NCBI RefSeq assembly: GCF_009755225.1
Contig: NZ_WQKZ01000007.1
Span: 1 to 64,000, forward strand
Source: Hymenobacter ginkgonis
Lineage (GTDB): Bacteria > Bacteroidota > Bacteroidia > Cytophagales > Hymenobacteraceae
DNA: 64,000 nt
Direction of reading: 5' to 3'
Shown here: piece by piece, positions 53,432 to 62,390 of the stretch
How positions within the stretch are numbered: the first letter of the stretch is position 1
How the letters are laid out: each line of letters begins with the position of its first letter
Program-made: the position numbers and the translations under genes
Notes under the pieces: model-generated
Databases searched by the model: none
Told to the model about the DNA's origin: nothing
Seen by the model: only the letters and a program-made list of their open reading frames with translations

Positions 53432-55138
53432 TTACTGGACCTGCCCGGGCTTAGGGAGCACGACAGTAAAAGTCGTGCCCTGACCGGGCGTGCTGCTCAC
53501 GTCCAGCGCGCCGCCCCGCTGCTGTACAATGGCCTGAATGAGGTGCAGGCCCAGGCCTACCCCCTCGCCGTCGGCCGTGAGGCGGGTGAAGGGCTGGAAC
53601 AGCCGGTCCCGGTCGCGGGCCAGGTCGATGCCGCGCCCGTTGTCGGTCACCGTGAGTACCACGGCCGCCCCCTGGTGGTGGCTGCGCACCTGAATGGCAG
53701 GCGCCCGCTCCGGGGCCCGGTACTTGAGAGCGTTGCTGACCAGGTTCTTCAGGATGCTTTCCAGGTATACCCGCGGGAAGTGCGCGGTAGGGGCCGCGCT
53801 GAAGTCGGCCGTGAGCTGGCCCTGCTGCTGGCGCAGCAGCACCGCTACTTCGGCCGCTACCGTGGCGTAGACCTCGGCCAGGGCCACCGTTTCGGCGGGC
53901 GTGGCGGCGGCCCCGTGCTGGGTGTGCAGCACTTGCAGCAGGCCTTGAATGGTGCCGGTCAGCAGCTGCACTTCCTTGGCCACGAGCGACACGAGGTAGT
54001 CGCGGCTAGGGCCAGGGACTTCTTCCTGGTACACTTCCAGTAGGCGCTCCAGGTTGTTGGCCGGCCCTTTCAGGTCGTGGGCCACGATGTGCACGAAGGA
54101 ATCGAGCGACGTATTGGCCTCGCGCAGGGCTTGGTTGAGGCGTTGCGCCTCGTGGATGGTGGAGGCCCGCGCCAGGGCCCGGCCGGCGTAGTCGGCCACC
54201 AGGGCAAAGAAGGCGTGGTACGCCTCCTCCAGGGGCCGGCGGGCGCTCAGGCCCACTATCAGCACGTAGGCGGTGCGGCTGGCCGGGGCCGTGAGCAGGG
54301 GCAGCAGCAGCGCCCGCGTGGGCGGCGTGGGCCACGCGCCGGGCGGCCAGCCCCCAAAGCGGTCGGGCAGGTGCTCGACCAGTAGCGGCTCGCCGCGGCG
54401 CAGGGCGTCGGCCAGCGGCCAGCCGTGGGGGAGGGGCGTAGCCGGGTCGGCGGGCAGGGTGGCGGGGGCCGTGGGCTCGCCGGCCGGCAGCCCAAACCAG
54501 GCCCGCAGCTGCGCCTGGGGCGCGGCGGCCTCATGCGCGTAGAGCAGGGCGAAGGGAATGTCGTCGGGGTTGGTGGCCAGGGCCGCGATGAGGTGCTGGG
54601 CCGCTTCGGCCGGCAAGGCCGACAGGGCCGTTTGCGAGGTGAGGTGGCTGAGCAGCGCCAGGCGCCGCTGCTGCAAGACGGTGGTGGTCGTTTCGAGGGC
54701 CGTCACGAAAATGCCGCCCACCGCGCCGGATTCGTCGTAAATCGGGCTGTGCGAAAACGTGAAGTAGGCTTCTTCCACGAAGCCCTGGCGGTTGGGCAGC
54801 ACCAAGCTGTTTTCGAAGTAGGTAGTCTGGCCGGCCAGCACGGGCCGGAAGATGTCGAGCAGAAAGGGCCACATCTCGCGCCACCACGGCTCGGCGGGCT
54901 GGCCCAGCGCGCCGGGGTGCTTGCCTTGCAGGATGGTGGCGTAACCGTCGTTGTAGAAATGCACCAGCTCGGGGCCCCAGTGTACCATCATGGGGAAGCG
55001 CGAGCCGAGCATGATGCCCACGGCCGTGCGCAGGCTCTGCGGCCAGGTATCGACTGGCCCCAGCAACGTCTGTGACCAGTCGAGCTGCCGGATGCGCTCG
55101 CCCATTTCGCCCCCGCCTTCAAAAAATACCTGTGCCAT
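53432..55138 (-). CDS. PAS-GAF sensor histidine kinase
   Basis: A 568-residue soluble kinase. N-terminal PAS-like domain (MGERIRQLDWSQTLLGP, HFYNDGYATILQGKHPGALG; about 1-170). GAF-like region (about 185-340). Phosphoacceptor box VAHDLKGPANNLERLLEVY, and an ATPase domain (LKNLVSNALKY, DNGRGIDLARD, GVGLGLHLIQAI). It starts 13 bp after the receiver gene 55152-55577 and ends the kinase-receiver-kinase operon. Confidence 0.93.
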   Translation of the reverse strand: MAQVFFEGGGEMGERIRQLDWSQTLLGPVDTWPQSLRTAVGIMLGSRFPMMVHWGPELVHFYNDGYATILQGKHPGALGQPAEPWWREMWPFLLDIFRPVLAGQTTYFENSLVLPNRQGFVEEAYFTFSHSPIYDESGAVGGIFVTALETTTTVLQQRRLALLSHLTSQTALSALPAEAAQHLIAALATNPDDIPFALLYAHEAAAPQAQLRAWFGLPAGEPTAPATLPADPATPLPHGWPLADALRRGEPLLVEHLPDRFGGWPPGAWPTPPTRALLLPLLTAPASRTAYVLIVGLSARRPLEEAYHAFFALVADYAGRALARASTIHEAQRLNQALREANTSLDSFVHIVAHDLKGPANNLERLLEVYQEEVPGPSRDYLVSLVAKEVQLLTGTIQGLLQVLHTQHGAAATPAETVALAEVYATVAAEVAVLLRQQQGQLTADFSAAPTAHFPRVYLESILKNLVSNALKYRAPERAPAIQVRSHHQGAAVVLTVTDNGRGIDLARDRDRLFQPFTRLTADGEGVGLGLHLIQAIVQQRGGALDVSSTPGQGTTFTVVLPKPGQVQ

Positions 55139-55151
55139 AAGGGCCTGTGCG

Positions 55152-55577
55152 CTAGTGGCTAGCGGGGAACTGGGCCGGAAAATGCTGGTGCAACACGTCG
55201 CGCAGCTTGGCTTCGGTCAGGGGCTTGGTGAGGGTGCCGGCAATGGGCAGCTGCCCCACTAGGTCCAGGTCGCGGGGGTTAACGGAAGTCGTGAGCAGCA
55301 CGATAATCGTGGCCTGGCGCTGCGCCAGCGGTAGGTGCTGGTAGGCGGTGAGAAATTCCAGCCCGTTCATCACCGGCATGTTCACGTCCAGTAAAATCAA
55401 GTCCGGGCAACTGCCCCCGGCCGCCGTGCACACTTGCGCTAGGGTGGCTAGCGCTTCGGCTCCGTTCTCGGCTACTAGCAAGTGCTCGGTAATAGCCAGG
55501 CGCTTGAACAGAATTTTATTCAGGAAATTGGTGGTCGAGTCGTCATCGACGAGGAGCACGCTGGCAAGCTTGGACAT
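55152..55577 (-). CDS. Single-domain response regulator
   Basis: A 141-residue stand-alone receiver: acidic patch in LLVDDDSTTN, phosphoacceptor in LILLDVNMPVMNG, Thr switch in LLTTS and Lys in LTKPL. There is no output domain, as in CheY/Spo0F-type relays. It is flanked by kinase genes at 46 and 13 bp. A close paralogue sits at 61959-62381 in the same gene context. It probably passes phosphate between the paralogous kinases and a distant partner. Confidence 0.94.
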   Translation of the reverse strand: MSKLASVLLVDDDSTTNFLNKILFKRLAITEHLLVAENGAEALATLAQVCTAAGGSCPDLILLDVNMPVMNGLEFLTAYQHLPLAQRQATIIVLLTTSVNPRDLDLVGQLPIAGTLTKPLTEAKLRDVLHQHFPAQFPASH

Positions 55578-55623
55578 AGAACTAAACGTAAAACCGCCAG
55601 CTTGGAGGCGCCGCGCAACGTGC

Positions 55624-58227
55624 TTAAATCGGTAAGGAAACCGTAAAAGTAGAGCCCACGCCCAGCTGGCTGTGCACCGTGATGCTGCCCCCGACGTTCT
55701 CCACCATTTTCTTCACCATGTAGAGGCCGATGCCCGTGCCCTCGACGTGGGTGTGTAGGCGCTGAAACAGGCCAAAAAGCCGGCTTTGCTGGCGCTCATC
55801 GAGGCCCAGGCCATTGTCTTGCACCCGCAACTGCACCCGCTGGCCCACCTGCGCACAGGTAAGCTGCACGCGCAGGGGCCGCTCGGGGGCGCGGTACTTG
55901 AGGGCGTTGCTGAGCAGGTTGTAGATGACGGAGCGCAGGTTCTTTTCGGAAAACGTGACGGCCGGGCAACCCGCCACGTCCACCGTCAGCTGGCCCTGGG
56001 CTTCGAGCAGCACGGGGGCCAGGTCGAGCTGCACCTCGGCCACCAGCTGGGCTAGGTTCACGGTCTGCACGGGCTGGGCGTGGGCCTGCTGAAGCTTGCT
56101 GACCTCCGTGAGGTCGGCGATGGTGCGCTTAAAGCGGTCGACCGCGCCCTGCATGCGCTCCAGGATGGGGGCCACCAGCTCGTCTTGCTGGGCCTCGGCG
56201 GGTAGCTGGTAGGTAAGGGCCAGCAGCAGGCCCTCGATGTTGGCGATGGGCTGCTTGAGGTCGTGGCTGGCGGTGTAGATGAAGTTGTCCAGGTCCACGT
56301 TGGTGCGCGTGAGCTGGTGGTTGGAAGCGTTAAGCTCCTCGTTGCTGGCCAGCAATTCCTCGTTGATGGCGGCTAGCTCCTCGTTGAGGGTTTGCACCTG
56401 CTGGCGGGCCAGCACCTGCGCCGTCACCTCGATGGCTACGCACGCAATGGCCGCCGGTTGGCCGGGGGCTGCGCGCAGGGGCTGGTACACGTAGCTGAAA
56501 TAACCTACCTCGCCGGGCTGGTGGTGGGCCAGCTGGACGGCTTGCTCGCTAGCCGCGTACGCCCGGTCCTGCGTCCGTACCTCATCGAGCAACTTGCGCA
56601 TGCCTTGGGCTTCCAGCTCGGGCAACACCGTGAAGAGTTGATGGCCGACTACCTCTTCAGGCGCCCGCCCCCACATGTGGCCCATTGTTGGATTGACGAC
56701 ATCGAGCACGTAGTCGGGGCCCCGAAACACGGCAATGGCCACCGGGGCCTGCTCAAACACCTCCCCCAGGCGCTGGTCCTGGGCGGCGCGCTCGCGGCGG
56801 GCCAAGACCTGCTGGGTCACGTCGTTGGCGTAGGTGACGAAGCCGTCGATGCGGCCGTGCTCGTCGTAGCGCGCCTGGTAAGTGAGGTCGAAGTAAATAT
56901 CCTCAATGGGAGCCCCCTCCGCACGAGCTATCGGCACGAGTACTTCCTTGCCCTCAAACGGCACCCCTGTGTCATAAACAGCCCGCAGAATGTCAACCAG
57001 TGGCGTGCCCGCCACTTCGGGCAGGGCTTCGAACAGCGGCCGGCCTAGGAGCTGGCGGCCGGGGAACATTTGCTGGTAGCCGGGATTCACGAACTGATAC
57101 ACCCAGTCGGGCCCGTCGAAGATGCAAATGGCCGACGGGGCGCGCATAAACAGGTCTTCAAGCCGCCGCCGCTGCCGCTCGGCGCTGGCGCGGGCGGTTT
57201 CCGCCTCCTGGGTGCGCTCGGCTACCCGGCCTTCCAGCTCCTGGTTCAGCTGCCCTAACTGCTGTTGGGCCAGGGTCAGCTCCACGTTGCTGGTCAAAAA
57301 CTCCTCGTTGCTGGCCCGCAGTTCTTCGTTGCTGGCGGCCAGCTCCTCGTTGAGAGTTTGCACCTGCTGGCTGGCCAGCACTTGGGTCGTCACGTCGTAG
57401 GCAAAGACAAAAATGCCGTCGATGGCCCCGGCCACCGTACGGCGGGCCTTGTAAATAAAGTTATAGTAGCGCTTTTCCAGCTCGGTTAGCTGCTCGTTGT
57501 TGTGGTCGAGTTGCACCAGCATCTCGTTGGCCCGGAAGGTTTCGCCCGTGCGGTACACCCCGTCGAGCAGGTCGAAAATGGGCTGGCCCGCCAGCTCGGG
57601 CATGGCCTCGGCAATAGGCTTGCCCACCAGGGGCCGGTCGCCCACCAGGGCCTGGTAGGGCGGGTTCACGAACTGAAACACGTGCTGCGGCCCGTCGAAC
57701 ACGCATATCATGGCCGGCGCTTCCTGAAAGGTCTGGTACAGCTGCTGGCGCTGGGTGTCGGCGGCCAGGTGGGCGGCCTGCTCCTGGGCCTGGCTGATGC
57801 GCAGGGCGTCTTCTACCGTCGTGCGGGGCTGGCTGGCCGTGTCGGTAAAGCTGACCAGCAGCAGGTCTTCACTGCGCTGGGCCGATAGCAGAAAGTAATT
57901 ATCAAGGCCATCGTATTGGTAATTAACCTCGTAGCGCCCGCTCTCCTCAGTCAGAAACGTATCGCGGTAGAAGGCAAAAATACCCGTTTCTACCGCGTGC
58001 GGGTAGCGGGTGAGGAAACTGTCGGCCGGGCACTCGGGCAGCCCCAGCTGCTGCTGGGCCGCCGGGTTGAGGTACACGTAGGCCAGGTCAATGAGTTCAG
58101 TTTCCCCACCAGCGGCATACCGGGGCCGGAAGAGGATAAAACCCGTCAGCGAAATAGCTAAGGCAGCGCGTAACAGCGAGGTACAGGCAACTGGGTCAGT
58201 AGGGAGGGAGGCTGCAAGCGCAGGCAT
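55624..58227 (-). CDS. Multi-PAS sensor histidine kinase (four PAS)
   Basis: A 867-residue soluble kinase. ATG 58227 (MPALAASLPTDPV) begins just before a degenerate PAS (LAYVYLNPAAQQQLGLPECP). Three further PAS modules follow, each starting like LFMRAPSAICIFDGPDWVYQFVNPGY, separated by linkers of the QVLAxxQVQTLNEELAAxNEEL type. The kinase core has ASHDLKQPIANIEGLLLAL and IYNLLSNALKY, then GTGIGLYMVKKMVENVGG. Ends 46 bp before the stand-alone receiver, which is its likely partner. Confidence 0.94.
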   Translation of the reverse strand: MPALAASLPTDPVACTSLLRAALAISLTGFILFRPRYAAGGETELIDLAYVYLNPAAQQQLGLPECPADSFLTRYPHAVETGIFAFYRDTFLTEESGRYEVNYQYDGLDNYFLLSAQRSEDLLLVSFTDTASQPRTTVEDALRISQAQEQAAHLAADTQRQQLYQTFQEAPAMICVFDGPQHVFQFVNPPYQALVGDRPLVGKPIAEAMPELAGQPIFDLLDGVYRTGETFRANEMLVQLDHNNEQLTELEKRYYNFIYKARRTVAGAIDGIFVFAYDVTTQVLASQQVQTLNEELAASNEELRASNEEFLTSNVELTLAQQQLGQLNQELEGRVAERTQEAETARASAERQRRRLEDLFMRAPSAICIFDGPDWVYQFVNPGYQQMFPGRQLLGRPLFEALPEVAGTPLVDILRAVYDTGVPFEGKEVLVPIARAEGAPIEDIYFDLTYQARYDEHGRIDGFVTYANDVTQQVLARRERAAQDQRLGEVFEQAPVAIAVFRGPDYVLDVVNPTMGHMWGRAPEEVVGHQLFTVLPELEAQGMRKLLDEVRTQDRAYAASEQAVQLAHHQPGEVGYFSYVYQPLRAAPGQPAAIACVAIEVTAQVLARQQVQTLNEELAAINEELLASNEELNASNHQLTRTNVDLDNFIYTASHDLKQPIANIEGLLLALTYQLPAEAQQDELVAPILERMQGAVDRFKRTIADLTEVSKLQQAHAQPVQTVNLAQLVAEVQLDLAPVLLEAQGQLTVDVAGCPAVTFSEKNLRSVIYNLLSNALKYRAPERPLRVQLTCAQVGQRVQLRVQDNGLGLDERQQSRLFGLFQRLHTHVEGTGIGLYMVKKMVENVGGSITVHSQLGVGSTFTVSLPI

Positions 58228-58356
58228 AAAGGGATAAGCGTAGCGAAGGATAAATATAAGGGGCTGCCCCGCACCGGTAGCTCGGCAGTAAATCGCGGGC
58301 CTAGGTCGAATGTTGGCCCGCAAAGGAAGCAAGGGGCCGGTGAAGGCAAGGCGCTG

Positions 58357-58680
58357 CTACGAAGGTGGCAACGAAACGTAGACCGTAAAAGTCGAGCCCT
58401 TCCCCACCTCGCGCTGCCCGGCAATAGTGCCCCCGGCGTTCTCCATCATTTTCTTCACCCTATAGAGGCCGATGCCCAAACCCTCGACTTGAGTGGGCAG
58501 GCGCTGAAACATGCCAAAGGCCTGGGCCTCGCCCTGCGTGAGGGCGAGGCCCAGGCCTTTGGCATGTACTGGTTAGCGGCCGTCAGCTCGCCGTTGATGG
58601 CCGCCAGTTACTGGTTGAGGCGCTCCACCTGCTGGTTCCGCCGAGACCGCTGCTGGTGCTGCTCGACTTGCAGATGCCAG
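58357..58680 (-). pseudogene. Decayed, internally deleted multi-PAS kinase
   Basis: The minus strand from 58509 to a stop at 58357-58359 translates as the end of a kinase: GMFQRLPTQVEGLGIGLYRVKKMMEN and AGGTIAGQREVGKGSTFTVYV, nearly the same as the neighbouring kinases. Upstream, after a palindrome, the frame resumes as the coiled-coil linker (RNQQVERLNQ-stop-LAAINGELTAANQ). The phosphoacceptor box and most of the ATPase domain are missing. This is a deleted, stop-containing copy of the module. Confidence 0.8.
58510..58566. repeat. Perfect 26-bp inverted duplication (snap-back palindrome)
   Basis: 58510-58535 (CATGCCAAAGGCCTGGGCCT onward) pairs perfectly with 58541-58566 across a 5-nt loop. 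The left arm is in-frame kinase coding of the remnant (reads GEAQAFGMF on the minus strand), so the right arm is an inverted copy of that coding sequence at the deletion junction. Confidence 0.85.
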
Positions 58681-58802
58681 TCATGGATGGCCTTGCGTTT
58701 TTGGCGCACCAGTGCCAGTTATCTCTTGCCTTTCAGCAGACTATGACGGTTATCGTCCTCACAGCGGCGCACGAGTCGGAGCAGCAAGTGCTTGTTCAGT
58801 AG
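58650..58802 (+). pseudogene. Receiver-domain fragment
   Basis: On the plus strand, LLVLLDLQMPVMDGLAFL followed by MTVIVLTAAHESEQQVLVQ and a stop at 58800-58802. This is the phosphoacceptor strand and the switch strand of a receiver, without its beginning or end. It lies opposite in direction to the neighbouring kinase genes and partly overlaps the remnant. Confidence 0.65.
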
Positions 58803-58896
58803 CTAGCGGCGCTCGCCTAAGACTGGGCTGAGCTACCGGCCGTCGAACCGGAAACTAGCCGTTAGCTCTAAGCAGGGCATCCGGTAAAACGTTGCC

Positions 58897-61800
58897 CTAG
58901 GGAGAAACCGAAGAGAGCGGCAATCTCACCGTAAAGGTAGCCCCCACCCCCTCTCGGCTCTGCACGGTGATGGTGCCCCCGGCGTTTTCGACTATGCGCT
59001 TGACCATGTAGAGGCCCACGCCCGTGCCTTCCACGTGGGTGTGCAGGCGCTGAAACAACCCGAAAAGCTGTCGCTGCTGGGCTTCGCTCAGTCCCAGGCC
59101 GTTGTCCTGCACCGTGAGCACTACGGCACCCGGCGCACGGGTGGCACGCAGGGCAATGACGGGCACCCGGTCGGGGGCCCGGTATTTGATAGCATTGCTG
59201 AGCAGGTTGTAGACCACCGAGCGCAGGTTCTTGGGGGCGAACAATACCTGGCTGTCCGGGCTGATGTCCACTGTCAGCTGCGCCCCGGCGGCTGTTAGCT
59301 GCGGCAGCAAGTCCAGGCGCACGTCGGCTACTACTGGCCCTAGGTGCACTTGCTCGGCCGGCAGGTTTTGCGCCTGCTGCAGGCGCGAAATATCGGTGAG
59401 CTGCTCGATGGTGAGCTGAAACCGCTCCACGGCACCTTGCAGCAGGCGCAGGATATGCGCGGTGGTTTCCTCGCTTTGCACCTGCGCGGGCAAGACGTCG
59501 TGCAGGGCGGTAAGCAAGCCCTCAATGTTGGTAATCGGGGCTTTGAGGTCGTGCGAGGCCGTGTACACGAACGTGTCCAGGTCCACGTTGGTGCGCGTGA
59601 GCTGGGTGTTGCTTTGGTTTAGCTCCGTATTGGTTAGCTGCAGCGTGTGGTTGAGGCCGGCCAGCTCTTTATTCAACTCTTGCACTTGCTGGCGGGCTAG
59701 CACCTGCTCGGTGACCTCGGTGCCGACCGCAATCAGGCCCCAGGTGGCCCCGTGCTCGTCGTAGAGTGGGTGAAAGCCGAAGTTGACGTAGGCCTGCGTC
59801 GGCAAGTCGGTATGACCCCGGTCGAGCGTCACGGGGGCTTCGCGCACGAAAAACGGCTCGCCCGTACGCAGCACGCCGGCCAGGATTTCCTCGAAGCCTT
59901 GCCCCGCCGTGTCGGGCACCGCCTCGAAGTAGGGCCGCCCCAGGGTCTGCGCCGAGCTACGCCCCCAAATAGCGGCCACGGCCTGGTTGGCCAGTTCGAC
60001 CACCAGGCTAGGCCCCCGCATAATGGCGATGGCCACGGGGGCCTGCTCGAAAATGCGGCGCAGCTCGCTCTGCTGGGCTTCGCGCTGCTGGCGGGCCAGG
60101 GCCTGCTCGGTGGCGTCGGTGGCAAACACCGACACGCCTACCGTCTGGTCGTTTTCGCGGTAGGGCTGGTAGGTGAAGTTGAAGTAGCGGGTCTGGGGCG
60201 GCTGCCCTTCCTCCAGGGTTAGCAGCACGGGTTCTTCTCGTCCCACAAAGGTCTCCCCGGACTGATACACGCGGTCGAGGCGCGCCAAGGCCCCGCTGGC
60301 TTCGGCATTGGGGTGGGCATCGGCCAGCCGGTGGCCCTGCAGGGCTTGCCCCGGAAAGAAGCGCTGATAGGCTGGGTTGGCATATTCAATCCGGTGTTCA
60401 GGCTCGCGCAGCAGCATGATGGCGGCCGGGGCCTGCTCGAAGGTTTGAAACAGGTCTTCGCGCTCCTGGGCCTGGCGCTGGGCTACGGTCAGCAGGGCAG
60501 CTTGCAAGGTATCGGCCTGGCGGCGGGCCAGCACCTTTTCCGTTTCGTCCACGGCAAAGGTCAAAATGCCCGTGATGCCGCCCTGCTCGTCGCGCAGGGG
60601 CTGGTAGCTGAAATCGACGTAGAGCGTCTGCGTCTGCTGGGTAGCGGCATCGAGTAGGCGTACCGGAATCTCGCGGCCCAGGTAGGGCTCGCCGGTGGTA
60701 TACACCCGGTCGAGCAAGTCGATAAAGCCCTGCGCCACTAGCTCGGGCTGGGCCTCGGCCGAGGGTTGCCCTAGCGTGGCCCGGTTGCCCACGAGGGTGC
60801 GGTAAATGTCGTTGGTAAAGGCGAAGCGGTGCTCGGGCCCCTCCAGGCTGGCAATGGCGGCGGGCACCTGCGCCAAAATCTGCCTGAGCTGCCGGCGCTG
60901 CTCGGCCAGCGCCTGGGTGCGCTGCTGCACGCGGGTTTCCAGCTCCTGGTTGAGCTGCTCGACCTGGCGGCGGGCCAGCACCTGCGCCGTCACATCGTAG
61001 GCGAACGTAATGACGCCACTGATGTGCCCCTGCGCGTCGCGGGTAGCCTGGTGCACCAAGTTGAAATACGTTGTAGTCAGCGCGCCCGAATTGGTGCGGT
61101 CCGACTGCGTTTCAATCTCCTGGCCATAATACGTTTCGCCGGTTTGGTAGACGTGGTCCAGCTGCGCCAGCAATTGCGGCTGCTGCGCAATTTCGGGCAC
61201 CGCCTCGCGCAGCGGGCGGCCCAGCAGGGGCCGCTCGCCCACCAAGGCCTGGTAGTTGGCGTTGGCCAGGACGTAGGTATGGGCCGGCCCCTCAAAGGCC
61301 ACGATAATGGCCGGGGCTTGCAGCAGAAAATCGGCCAGCCGCTGCCGCTCGGTTTCCACGGCGGCCTGGGCAGCCCGCTCGCGGGCCTGGCTGGCGCGCA
61401 GTGCCTGCTCCACCTCCTGGCGCTCCTGTTCGGCCGAGGTGGTAAAGCTTACCAGCAGCAGCTCGCCCACGCGCTGGGCCGCGAGGCGGAAGTAGGCATC
61501 GTAGGCGCCGGGCTGGTGGTAATTGGCGGCCAGGTGGCACGGCTCGCCTCCCGCCAGGTACGCCGCACGATGGAACTCAAAACCAGCTTTGAGTTCGGTA
61601 AACTGCTGGCGGTACGTGACTGCTGGCTGGGCGGGCAGGCCAAGCAGGCGCTGGGCGGCGGGGTTGAGGTAAGCAAAGGAAAAATCTACCACCTGCCCGG
61701 TGGCATCCAGCACGGGCGCGTAGCCCACCACGCCACTCACGGAAAGGTCCAACAGAGCGGGTAGCAGCTGCTCTGCCGGAACCAAGGGAAAAAGGGTCAT
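58897..61800 (-). CDS. Multi-PAS sensor histidine kinase (five PAS)
   Basis: A 967-residue soluble kinase. ATG 61800 (MTLFPLVPAEQ) is preferred over GTG 61809. It has a degenerate N-terminal PAS and four more, beginning LLQAPAIIVAFEGP, LAQVPAAIASLEGP, FEQAPAAIMLLREP and FEQAPVAIAIMRGP. Linkers repeat the VLARRQVEQLNQELETR pattern. Kinase box ASHDLKAPITNIEGLL, ATPase YNLLSNAIKY and GTGVGLYMVKRIVENAGG. It follows the receiver gene by 158 bp on the same strand and is close kin of the kinase at 55.6-58.2 kb. Confidence 0.94.
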   Translation of the reverse strand: MTLFPLVPAEQLLPALLDLSVSGVVGYAPVLDATGQVVDFSFAYLNPAAQRLLGLPAQPAVTYRQQFTELKAGFEFHRAAYLAGGEPCHLAANYHQPGAYDAYFRLAAQRVGELLLVSFTTSAEQERQEVEQALRASQARERAAQAAVETERQRLADFLLQAPAIIVAFEGPAHTYVLANANYQALVGERPLLGRPLREAVPEIAQQPQLLAQLDHVYQTGETYYGQEIETQSDRTNSGALTTTYFNLVHQATRDAQGHISGVITFAYDVTAQVLARRQVEQLNQELETRVQQRTQALAEQRRQLRQILAQVPAAIASLEGPEHRFAFTNDIYRTLVGNRATLGQPSAEAQPELVAQGFIDLLDRVYTTGEPYLGREIPVRLLDAATQQTQTLYVDFSYQPLRDEQGGITGILTFAVDETEKVLARRQADTLQAALLTVAQRQAQEREDLFQTFEQAPAAIMLLREPEHRIEYANPAYQRFFPGQALQGHRLADAHPNAEASGALARLDRVYQSGETFVGREEPVLLTLEEGQPPQTRYFNFTYQPYRENDQTVGVSVFATDATEQALARQQREAQQSELRRIFEQAPVAIAIMRGPSLVVELANQAVAAIWGRSSAQTLGRPYFEAVPDTAGQGFEEILAGVLRTGEPFFVREAPVTLDRGHTDLPTQAYVNFGFHPLYDEHGATWGLIAVGTEVTEQVLARQQVQELNKELAGLNHTLQLTNTELNQSNTQLTRTNVDLDTFVYTASHDLKAPITNIEGLLTALHDVLPAQVQSEETTAHILRLLQGAVERFQLTIEQLTDISRLQQAQNLPAEQVHLGPVVADVRLDLLPQLTAAGAQLTVDISPDSQVLFAPKNLRSVVYNLLSNAIKYRAPDRVPVIALRATRAPGAVVLTVQDNGLGLSEAQQRQLFGLFQRLHTHVEGTGVGLYMVKRIVENAGGTITVQSREGVGATFTVRLPLSSVSP

Positions 61801-61958
61801 AAACAGCACGATAAAATCAGCGGGCAGACAGGCCCTGGCAGCACGGTTCCACCACGAAGATATTCACCAGATTTGGCCCCCTAGGGTTATCGCTTACCCA
61901 GCCGGAAAGAACGGTTCTGCCAGGCGGCCAGCGACCGGTAAGAAAGCGCTTCGGCTGC

Positions 61959-62381
61959 TTACTTGGCTGCGAAGTGCTCGGCCAGCAGCGTCGTTACTTT
62001 CTCCCTGGTGAGGGGCTTGTTAAGAAAGCCGGTGATGGGCAGCTGCTCCACGCGGACCTGGTCGAGGGGGTTGAGTGAGGTGGTGAGCATGGCCACCACG
62101 GTGTGCTGCCGCCGCTCGGGCGGCAGGGTGAAGTAGGCTTCCAGAAAGGCCAGCCCGTTCATAATAGGCATGTTCATATCGAGCAGAATCAGCTCGGGAC
62201 AGCCCGGCCCGTCGGGGGGCGTGCAGCGCTCCTGTAAAATGCGCAGGGCCTCGGCTCCGTTTTCGGCTACGAGCACCTCTTTAGTCACCCGCATAGTGGT
62301 TAGCAGCAGTAGCTTATTAAGAAAATTGGTCGTGGTGTCGTCGTCCACGAGCAGCACGCCGTTGAGGATAGGAGTAGTCAA
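61959..62381 (-). CDS. Single-domain response regulator with TTG start
   Basis: A 140-residue receiver, paralogue of 55152-55577: LLVDDDTTTN, LILLDMNMPIMNG, LTTS, LNKPLT. The only start between the upstream stop (62391-62393) and the first conserved residues is TTG at 62381, 9 bp after the kinase stop, so translation is probably coupled to the upstream kinase. Confidence 0.9.
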   Translation of the reverse strand: MTTPILNGVLLVDDDTTTNFLNKLLLLTTMRVTKEVLVAENGAEALRILQERCTPPDGPGCPELILLDMNMPIMNGLAFLEAYFTLPPERRQHTVVAMLTTSLNPLDQVRVEQLPITGFLNKPLTREKVTTLLAEHFAAK

Positions 62382-62390
62382 AATAGGGAA

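Noticed and set aside
60829..61764. 311-codon plus-strand frame in the five-PAS kinase
   Set aside because: Antisense shadow produced by high GC at third positions; contains no domain.
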